Assembly: GCF_003048405.1 (NCBI RefSeq)
Contig: NZ_PIQS01000003.1
Coordinates: 93,068 to 157,067 of the forward strand
Direction of reading: 5' to 3'
Source of the DNA: Campylobacter concisus
GTDB lineage: Bacteria > Campylobacterota > Campylobacteria > Campylobacterales > Campylobacteraceae
DNA length: 64,000 nucleotides
Made by a program: the position numbers and the translations under genes. Within the stretch, counting starts at the first letter, position 1; every line of letters begins with the position of its first letter. Under the pieces are notes generated by a model. That model saw nothing but the letters and a program-made list of their open reading frames with translations. It had not been told where the DNA came from and made no database searches. Positions 55,142-63,047 of this stretch are shown piece after piece.

Positions 55142-57385
55142 TTACGCTCTAACAGGCGACAAATACGGATTTGCCGAGTGCATCGACATCTCGTTTTGCT
55201 CTCTAAATTTGATAAATTCCTCTTCGCTTAGACGCCTGATATTTGCTATCGTCATCTTTAGAGGTGTGATGCCTGAGAGCGGATCTGGGTCGCTGGCGTT
55301 TGCTAGCTCGTTACCGTCGGCCTCGCTATAGTGGAAGGTCGTAAATATCGTGCCTTCTTTTAGATCCGGATTTACGCGCAGTTTTGCCGCGATCTGTCCG
55401 CGTTTGTTTTGCACGAGCGCGTAGCAGCCTTCCTCTAGCTCTCTCTCGCGAGCGATATCCGGGCTCACCTCTATGAGCGCGCCCTCTACGCCAGCACCGT
55501 ACTCTAGGGCAGGGCACTCTCTCGTCATCGTTCCGGTGTGGTAGTGATAGACCTTGCGTCCGGTCGTAAATAGGCACGGATATACCTCGTCTGGTACTTC
55601 GCTAAGCGCTCCGCTACCGACCGGATAGCCGTCCGGGATATTCATCTTAGCTCTAAATTCGGTCTCGGCCTTTGCGCGCTCCCCTTTATCGTCTAGGTAC
55701 AGCACCGGCGCAAAGCGGAATTTACCGCCCGGTAGCATAGACTTGTGATCTGCGTAAAGCACCGGCGTACCCGGATGCTCCTCGTCGGGGCACGGCCAGC
55801 TGATACCGCCTAGCTTGCCTAGTCTATAGTAGCTGATACCACCGAAAAATTTAGGCATGAGTTCCCTTAGCTCGTTCCAAATTTGCTCAGGGCTCGCAAA
55901 ATCAAATCCCTCTAGCCCCATGCGGTTTGCGATGTTGCACACGACTTTCCAGTCAGGCTCTACGCCGCTAACCGGTTCGCTAGCCTTGCGCGTTCGCTGG
56001 ACGCGGCGAGAGGTGTTGATAAACGTTCCGTCCTTTTCGCCCCAGCCAGCGGCAGGTAGCACCACGTCGGCCTTGTGCGCGCTCTCTGTGAAAAACAAAT
56101 CCTGCACTATAAAGCAGTCTAGATGATGCACGGCGTGGACGAAGTGCTCGGTCCAAGGGTCGCTCATTACGGGGTTTTCGCCGTAGACGTAGAGGACTTT
56201 TAGCTCGCCGCTATCCATTTTATCCGGCGCTTGCGTTAGCTTAAAGCCCGGAACCGGATTTAGCTCAAAGTGCCATACTTTGCGCGCTTGCTCCTGTGCA
56301 TAAGGGCTATTTACCGCGCCGGCCGGGATGACGTTAGGCAGCGCGCCCATGTCGCATGCGCCTTGGACGTTGTTTTGACCGCGCAGAGGATTTACGCCCG
56401 CACCCTTTTTGCCTAAATTTCCGGTTAAAACGGCTAAATTTGATAGCGAAAATACGTTTGACGTGCCGTCGCTAAACTGCGTGATGCCCATCGTGTAGCA
56501 AATCGCCGCCGCGCCTGCTTTAGCATACATTCTAGCTGCCTCTATGATGAGCTCTTTTTTTATACCAGTTTCGCACTCGAAACGCTCAGGCGTAAAGTCC
56601 TTAACCGCTTCTTTTAGATACTCAAATCCCTCGGAGTATTTTTCTATAAATTCGCTATCTTGCAAATTTTCGGCGATTATGACGTGCATCATCGTGTTTA
56701 GCGTTTTGATATTCGCTCCGATCGGGATTTGCAGATAGATATCGGCTTTTTTGGCCATATCGGTGCGTTTTGGATCTACGACGATCATCTTTGCGCCGCG
56801 CTGAAGTCCGCGCTGCATCTGCATAGCGATGATCGGGTGGCACTCGCTCGTGTTGGTACCGATGAGTAAAAATACGTCCGTGTCGGTCGCAAATTCTACT
56901 AAATCGTTCGTCATCGTTCCGTTTCCTAGCGTGCTGGCAAGACCTGCCACTGTAGGAGCGTGTCAAAGACGGGCGCAGTGATCGACGTTGTTGCTACCCT
57001 GAGCTCGGAAAAATTTCTGGAAAACGTAGTTGTCTTCGTTATTTGAGCGCGCGGAGCTAAAGCCCATGATCGAGCTTGGACCGTATTTTGCGACGGTGGA
57101 TTTAAATTTATCCGCGAGGAAATCATAAACCTCCTCAAAACTCACTTCTTCAAGCTCTCCGTGCTTGTCGTAGACGCCATTTAGCTTTCTCATCATCGGT
57201 CGGCTTAAGCGTTTAGGAGAGTTTACGAACTCCCATCCGAACATTCCTTTTAAGCAAAGTTCGCCGTCGTTTACGTGGTGGTCTTTGCTAGGTTTGGCAT
57301 CTACGATTCTACCGTTTCGCACGATAAGATCGATGCCGCAGCCCGTACCGCAATATGGACAGGTGGTCTTTACGATCTCTTCCAT
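55142..57385 (-). CDS. fdhF: Second formate dehydrogenase, FdhF-like cytoplasmic selenoprotein
   Basis: A 747-aa molybdo/tungsto-enzyme when the TGA at 56963-56965 is read as selenocysteine (codon 141; E. coli FdhF has Sec140). Context is CARL-Sec-HAPTVAGL. The N-terminus has a 4Fe-4S site (CPYCGTGC, then ELCLKG) and no Tat signal, so it should act in the cytoplasm, like formate dehydrogenase H. Other family blocks are NPLRGQNNVQGACDMG and TTGRKVYHYHTGTMTRE. No hydrogenase genes are adjacent, so its electron acceptor is not evident here. It converges with fdhB. Confidence 0.93.
56935..56965 (-). promoter_or_regulatory. Selenocysteine codon and bSECIS hairpin of fdhF
   Basis: On the minus strand, TGA (56965-56963) is followed by TGGCA (56949-56945), loop GGTCT (56944-56940) and TGCCA (56939-56935). 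The loop starts 18 bases after the TGA, exactly as in fdhA, and the GGTCT loop is the one known from E. coli formate dehydrogenase genes. Confidence 0.92.
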
Positions 57386-57423
57386 TTTTGCTCCTTTCTA
57401 GTATTACTGAAAATTATGAGATT

Positions 57424-57429
57424 ATTATA
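57424..57429 (-). promoter_or_regulatory. -10 box of fdhF
   Basis: TATAAT on the minus strand lies 38 bases before ATG 57385, which is preceded by AAAGGAG. The motif TAAGTAATATGTAA at 57484-57497 lies about 100 bases upstream. The rest of the gap to 57643 is AT-rich with no gene. Confidence 0.55.
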
Positions 57430-57643
57430 CAACTGCAAATATAAATTTAGTTTTAAAATTAGTATATTTTTTTAAGAATTATTTAAGTAATATGTAAATT
57501 TAGAATATTCCTTTTTTGGCTAAATTTGCCTTTAAAATCGTATTTTGAAAGAAAAATCACATATTAGTCATTTTGATAAAATTTGTCCTACCGGTACCAC
57601 TCTATAACAATCTATTAAAGATTTCTTGCTGCCGATAACTTGC

Positions 57644-59323
57644 TTATATCTCCATCCCATCCCTACTGTATGCTTTGCCTTTTATCTCATTTTTTATCTC
57701 CGTAGGCTCATCATTCAACAGCTTATTAAAATCCGGTATTAAATTGCTTATTTTTAAGATAAAATTAATAACTTTCGTTTTAAAGTTTTCTAATATAGTT
57801 AACTTATCCTGTAAATTTTCTATCGTTTCGTCTTTAACTTTTGCTTCTTCTTCTAGCTCAGATATTCTTTGAACTTTGCCATTTATAGAAGTTTGTAGTT
57901 TAACGATTTGTAGTAGCTTGCTTTCATTGTCTTCCTTTAAGGCATTCTCGTTACTTAACGACGCCTCCAGCTCTTCGTTTCTTTGTTTCAAAGACTGATT
58001 TGTTTTTTCTTTGCTTTCTAGATCTGTATTAGCTTCTTCGAGCTTGCTTTGTAGGGCATCGCTTTGGTCGGCTTTTTGTTTTAGTTTATCTATTTGCGCT
58101 ATATCAGCTTCAATATTTTCTAATCGGCTTTTTAGTTTATTGTTTTCATCTTCTTTTTGAATTAGCTCGGCCGAGAGATTGCCTATTTGTAAATTTCTAT
58201 CTTTTATAATTTCGTCTTGATTATTTAGATTTGCGTTTATCTCTTTTAGCTTTTTATTTTCTTGGATTAGATTTTCGTTGGATTGATCCAGCTCGTTATT
58301 TTTTACAATTATCTCACCCTTGTTTATTAGTTGATTCGTTAGCTCGTAAATCCTTTGTTTTAGTTCTACGTCGGTAACTATACTTATATTATTTTGCATT
58401 TGATCTAATACTAAATTCGTAAGACTCGTTATAAAAGTCTTATCGTCCTCAATTTCCAATCTCAAATAGTCTTTGCCGAACATAGACTCTTTCTTTTTTA
58501 TATACTTTCTTGCTTCATCGACTATGGATTGTCTAATTTTATTTTTAAACTTTTGCTCATTACTATACTCTTTTTCTGTTTTGTGCATTTGTTTTATATT
58601 TTTATGCCTCATCTTAGAGCCTAGCTCGCCGCGCAATGCTATGCCCTTAAACGCCGCCCCTCCCATTTCTTGCATACTTCTGCCGAATTTTAGCGTTTCG
58701 CCCTTGCCGCTAAACCTAAGATTTTTATGGTTTTCAAATTGGTAATTCGTAAAAATAAGCTGATAATGCTTAGTTTTCTCATCGTTGTGCTCAGCGATTA
58801 GCAGGCATTTAACGCCGTATTTAGCGCAATAATCGTTTGCAAATCTTCTAACTCTGTCGAGCGAGACCTGAGCGTTGATAAAATTTACTTCGGTTTTATT
58901 TAGCCCTTCTTTGGATTCTTTATTCCGATCGGTGCCGAAACTTATGACTATTTCGGAAAACCCGACCATATTTTCTCGCCAACGATTCTTTACCACCTTG
59001 CCGTTTTTATAGATTTTAGTTTGGGCTTCGTAGTCGGCTTTCATTTTTTCGTGGTATTTTTTCAAGAGTGCTTTTATATACTTTCTATCGTTAAATTCCC
59101 TATCGCTACTAGGCATCTCTCGCATATTGCCGTTATCGTTATATTCGCTAAGCACTATGTATCTATTATTTCGGCTGTTACCTCTAAGATATCCGATTTT
59201 AGAGGCGTGTTTGACCTCTCTAACATTGTGCTCATACCTTATAATAGCCTTTTTGAGCGTCAAGAATTCGCTTCTTACACAAAGAACTAGGCTGTGTCCG
59301 CCTATTTGAAGAGCATTACTCAT
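57644..59323 (-). CDS. MobV/Pre-like relaxase with long coiled coil
   Basis: A 559-aa protein. Residues 1-230 resemble the N-terminal domain of plasmid mobilisation/recombination (Mob/Pre) proteins, with VSLDRVRRFANDY and the metal-site motif AEHNDEKTKHYQLIFTN (His179, Asp181, Glu182, His186). The classical third His of that motif is Gln188 here. Residues about 320-520 form a long coiled coil. It would nick an oriT to allow conjugal transfer with help from another element. It lies at the right end of the 20-kb segment, next to an AlpA-like gene and the att repeat. Confidence 0.75.
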   Translation of the reverse strand: MSNALQIGGHSLVLCVRSEFLTLKKAIIRYEHNVREVKHASKIGYLRGNSRNNRYIVLSEYNDNGNMREMPSSDREFNDRKYIKALLKKYHEKMKADYEAQTKIYKNGKVVKNRWRENMVGFSEIVISFGTDRNKESKEGLNKTEVNFINAQVSLDRVRRFANDYCAKYGVKCLLIAEHNDEKTKHYQLIFTNYQFENHKNLRFSGKGETLKFGRSMQEMGGAAFKGIALRGELGSKMRHKNIKQMHKTEKEYSNEQKFKNKIRQSIVDEARKYIKKKESMFGKDYLRLEIEDDKTFITSLTNLVLDQMQNNISIVTDVELKQRIYELTNQLINKGEIIVKNNELDQSNENLIQENKKLKEINANLNNQDEIIKDRNLQIGNLSAELIQKEDENNKLKSRLENIEADIAQIDKLKQKADQSDALQSKLEEANTDLESKEKTNQSLKQRNEELEASLSNENALKEDNESKLLQIVKLQTSINGKVQRISELEEEAKVKDETIENLQDKLTILENFKTKVINFILKISNLIPDFNKLLNDEPTEIKNEIKGKAYSRDGMEI

Positions 59324-59357
59324 TTTTGATCCTTTTCTTTATTATCTACTATAGAAA

Positions 59358-59624
59358 TTAAGAGCATGTTTTAACACTTTTTTGAAAAATATAAGCTGCA
59401 ATATCCGTTATCGCAAACGCTATGCGAGAATTCTTTGCATCTCCAATTTTGATATAACGTGGAATATCCCTGCCCTGCGATATACGAAGATCAAGAGTGG
59501 ATATACCAATACCAAGAACCGCTGCGGTTTGCTTTCTGTCTAAAACCACCTTTCCTTTATATTGGCTAGATATGTGCTCAAGAAGCGTTTTGTATTCTAG
59601 GTCGTTATATAATTCATTAAGCAT
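59358..59624 (-). CDS. AlpA/excisionase-like DNA-binding protein
   Basis: An 88-aa protein with a helix-turn-helix of the MerR/AlpA kind (LDRKQTAAVLGIGISTLDLR followed by a basic wing ending PRYIKIG). Such proteins regulate integrase genes or act as excisionases. It is encoded upstream of the relaxase in the same direction and faces the att repeat and integrase at 59961-61312. Confidence 0.7.
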   Translation of the reverse strand: MLNELYNDLEYKTLLEHISSQYKGKVVLDRKQTAAVLGIGISTLDLRISQGRDIPRYIKIGDAKNSRIAFAITDIAAYIFQKSVKTCS

Positions 59625-59744
59625 ATTATTTTTCTCCTTTTGCTTAGTTCTTACATAACTAATTACAGCAACTTTTTATTTACTTTTGCTATTTTGAGCG
59701 GTTTTTGGGTAGTTTTTTGAAAAACTTTTAATACCATATGGTTC

Positions 59745-59774
59745 TTTAGAGTATTTTAGAGTAATTGAGAGTAA
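59745..59774 (+). repeat. Three 10-bp direct repeats beside the att site
   Basis: TTTAGAGTAT (59745-59754), TTTAGAGTAA (59755-59764) and TTGAGAGTAA (59765-59774) are back-to-back and in helical phase. They lie between the AlpA-like gene and the att repeat, where integrase arm sites or excisionase sites are expected. Confidence 0.5.
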
Positions 59775-59863
59775 AAAATTGTTTTCTTGTTTTTTAAAAC
59801 AAAAATAAGGTATCTTAGATTAACTTAGAAAGCTTGGTAAGAAATTGGAATATTAAAAAATTT

Positions 59864-60166
59864 CGGGAACAAATAGGGAACAAATTTTATAAAACTAAGA
59901 AAACTTAAAGCTCTTGAAATATCGGTAAAATCGGGGTTTAAAGAGATTTTTGAGTATATATGGCTCCGGATGCTGGATTCGTATAATACTATTTCTTAAA
60001 GTATTTTATATACCTCTAATATACTACAAAAATACCTAAAATAGGCGATTTTATTGATTAAGCTTATTCTAAGCTATCCTAAAATATCATGTATTTTTAT
60101 AAAAATAGAGGGGAAATAAAGGGGAAAAATGCTTCGCCACTTTTTAAGTAAAAGGAGAAACCTTAA
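59864..60166 (+). repeat. Right copy of the integration region, with tRNA-3'-end-like att repeat at 59961-59981
   Basis: This gene-free stretch is homologous to 39837-40086. The core TGGCTCCGGATGCTGG at 59961-59976 is identical to the left copy, and the next five bases (ATTCG) extend the tRNA-like match on the minus strand to CGAATCCAGC. The similarity stops before the rest of a tRNA, so the intact tRNA gene must lie elsewhere, most likely beyond the right edge. Confidence 0.65.
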
Positions 60167-61312
60167 ATGGCTTTAATGTCTTATAATAAATTTGCAAATA
60201 CAAATAAATATCCGGGAGTTAGAATTTATATTCCCGAAAATAACGATATGATTTTTTACGTAAGATTAGACGGCAAAGACATAAAAGTAGGCTCAAAATC
60301 AGAAGGCGTAAACGTAACCTACGCCTATAATAAAAAGAAAGAATACGACACCAAAAAGAGAAACGGCGAGCTACCGGATAGTATAACTAAGAAACAGCTT
60401 GTTAAAGGTGGTTTAAAATTTGATGACATAGCAAAAGCATTTTTTGATTATAGGCTCGAACAAACGCCAGATAAAACGGAAAACATTAAAGAGCAAATTT
60501 GTATGTATGAGCAGTATCATAAAAGTAAATTCGGAAGTATCGTTACAAGCTTGATAAGCTCCGAGATGATACAAGAGCATTTTAAAAATATAAAAGAAAC
60601 TGTGTCTAGCAGAACCGGTCGCAAGCTATCACAATCGCGTACAAATGCTATTATGGGCATAATAAGAACGATTTTTAACTACGCTATAAAACAAAAGCTT
60701 ATATCTCATCTTAGTCCATTTGATATAGAGATCAAAAAACCAGATAATAAACGAGAAAGATTTTTAGAACTTGTAGAAATCGAGCTTTTACGCAAAGAGC
60801 TAGCCTGTAAAGGAGATTTTGCACTAGAGTTATTCGTAGAACTTGCTTTATGTACTGGAGCTAGGCTTGATGGCATATTAAGTATAAAGAAAAAAGATAT
60901 ATCGCTTTCAAATATGAGTGTAAATATAACCGACTTTAAAAGCAAAAATCCAGAAAATAAAAGATATACGGGATTTTTAAGCGATGAGGCATTGGTGCTG
61001 ATAAATAAAATTTACACGAAGATTTCGCCAAATGATGCTCTTGTCGATAAACCCTACGCCACACTTCAAAACGTTTTGCAACATCTATTAAACAAACTCT
61101 TTAATGATGGGCTTGCGCCAGAGGATAGCGCAAATAGGGTCGTAATACACACGCTAAGGCACACGTTCGCCTCTCATCTGGCCATAGCCGGCACCCCGAT
61201 ACTAACGATAAAAAAGCTCATGAATCACTCTGATATCAACCATACTCTAAGATACGCGAAACTAATGCCAGACAGTGGTAAGGAGATGGTGAAGAAACTA
61301 TATAAAGTATAA
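60167..61312 (+). CDS. Tyrosine site-specific integrase, intact
   Basis: A 381-aa phage/island integrase with all catalytic residues: Arg233 (TGARLDG), His328 and Arg331 (HTLRHTFASH), His354 (MNHSD) and the nucleophile Tyr363 (LRYAKL). The N-terminal part (about 1-80) is the arm-binding region and 85-190 the core-binding domain. It begins 185 bases after the att core and is a close paralogue of the broken integrase at 40087. AAGGAG precedes ATG 60167. Confidence 0.92.
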   Translation: MALMSYNKFANTNKYPGVRIYIPENNDMIFYVRLDGKDIKVGSKSEGVNVTYAYNKKKEYDTKKRNGELPDSITKKQLVKGGLKFDDIAKAFFDYRLEQTPDKTENIKEQICMYEQYHKSKFGSIVTSLISSEMIQEHFKNIKETVSSRTGRKLSQSRTNAIMGIIRTIFNYAIKQKLISHLSPFDIEIKKPDNKRERFLELVEIELLRKELACKGDFALELFVELALCTGARLDGILSIKKKDISLSNMSVNITDFKSKNPENKRYTGFLSDEALVLINKIYTKISPNDALVDKPYATLQNVLQHLLNKLFNDGLAPEDSANRVVIHTLRHTFASHLAIAGTPILTIKKLMNHSDINHTLRYAKLMPDSGKEMVKKLYKV

Positions 61313-61449
61313 TTTTGTGGTTTATATGTAAAAAAAATTGTATAATCCAACAATTATTAGATAGATTGAGATGTTCGATTCTGTCGCTTACCATTTTTAA
61401 AAATAAAACCATAAATTTAAATCGTATATATTATATATAGGCAAACACA

Positions 61450-61759
61450 ATGACCCAAAAAAGAGAATTTATACCGCAAGAGCTTCCGCTGGATTTTAAG
61501 CCTACCGAGAAAATTTATAAAGCGCTAAATAGAGCCTCAAGAAAACTAGGCGAACTAAACGGTTTTATAAAAACCATTCCAAACCATTATATTTTGATAA
61601 ATTCTCTCGTACCGCAAGAGGCAAAAGATCAAGCGCGATCGAAAACATTATCACGACCACGATGAGCTATTTTTAGCGCAAATAGACGAAACCAAAATAG
61701 CTCAAAGTGCAAAAGAGGTTATGAAAAAATACGTCGCAGATTTATTAAGGATTATATAA
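61450..61759 (+). pseudogene. Remnant of a Fic-family protein gene
   Basis: From ATG 61450 the sequence reads as the N-terminal domain of Fic/DOC proteins (KIYKALNRASRKLGELNGF, then PNHYILINSLVPQEAKD). Near 61630 the frame breaks; the following bases continue in other frames as AIENIITT, then HDELFLAQIDETKIAQSAKE, ending at 61759. The catalytic HPFxxGNGR region is missing. It is a decayed fragment. Confidence 0.65.
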
Positions 61760-61885
61760 GTTTGTATAGTCCTAAAATACAATATTTTAAGCTGATTATA
61801 ACTTTTTAGAATTATAAATCTATCGTCAAATGGGTTACCCAATGGGTTACTCAAAGCGGCACAAAGGATTTTAAAAAGGACTCAA

Positions 61886-62878
61886 ATGTCAATCAGTCTA
61901 AGCGAATACAAAAAGACGAAAGTTCCAAATATCTACGTGAGTAAAAATCATACGAATAAGTTTTTATTCAGAAAAAGAAGTAGCGACGGAAGGCGAGCCA
62001 CTAAGGTAGTAGAAATAGCCGTAAGAGAAAAATGGACCGGGCGGGAATATTTACAAGAAGCTATGGCGGTTTTTGCGGAGTGGGCAAAAGGCAAAGATAT
62101 GGCGGCATCTAATATTTCTAGAATCCAGCCAAACATCAAAGTTAAGCAGCTTTGGGATTTATATATGGAAACTAGAGCCAAAACCAAAGCTACGACCGGG
62201 CTAGCGGCGATGTTTAACAATCATATCAAAAACAGCCCGCTAGGCTCGCTGGCTATAGAAAAGGTAACGCTTGATCATATTCAAATTTTTTATAACTCTA
62301 TGCGAAGCAAAGGGCTATCGCCAAAAACATACAATAAAACGATAAAAGAAATTTTACGCCCTATGTTTAAGTACGCGCTTATTCATAGGGCTCTAGCTTT
62401 CGAGCCGACGTTTGGTTTAAAGCTTGATAAAATCGAGAAAAAATCAAAAGTTATCAACTGCTCGGATAAGCTTAGAAATTTATTTTCTGCCATTAATGAG
62501 CTTTACGCCGACGACGTTTTTTACTGGACGCTTTTTGCCCTGATTTTTACGGGCAGGCGAAAGTCCGAAATCTTAAACCTAAAATGGAAAAACATAAATT
62601 TCGGCAATAACACGATGCTTTTAGAGAGGACGAAAAACTCTAACGACTATATCGTAGCTATCCCAAATTTTATAGCCGCCAAACTACAAGAGATACCGAG
62701 GGTAGTTGAGCTAGTGTTTGCCAGCCCCGTAAGCGGCGAGACGATAGTTAATCTAGACAGGCAAGTCAAAAAAATCAGAGAACTCTCAGGAGTTGAGAAT
62801 TTTCACCTACACATGGCGAGAGATATAGTAGTCGGCGCTCTTGCGGAAGCTAGCGCGGATATCCATACGATGTCATAA
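61886..62878 (+). pseudogene. Truncated tyrosine recombinase lacking its active-site Tyr
   Basis: A 330-aa protein of a different integrase subfamily from the other two. It has the first Arg (FTGRRKSEIL) and HMARD (HxxR), then stops at IHTMS, just where the LGH and catalytic Tyr segment should follow. It therefore cannot cleave DNA as encoded. The truncation suggests a decayed second element or deletion by a later insertion. Confidence 0.75.
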
Positions 62879-63047
62879 AATTTTTTAATACACATTTTAA
62901 TAATGATAGCTCCTTCATTCCAAAATGAGAGTCAAGTTAAAATTTGCCTATGTCACTCTCGTTTTAACGACAATTAAAGATTTTTCAAAACTCTCTTATA
63001 TTTTTTTGCTACTATACTATTTTTATACTATCGAGAAGGATATTTGC

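Noticed and set aside
56963..56965. fdhF split into two genes by a stop codon
   Set aside because: Same reasoning: TGA at the FdhF Sec position with a GGTCT-loop SECIS.
59745..59774. CRISPR array
   Set aside because: The three repeats are only 10 bp and have no spacers. No CRISPR array or cas gene was seen anywhere in the window.
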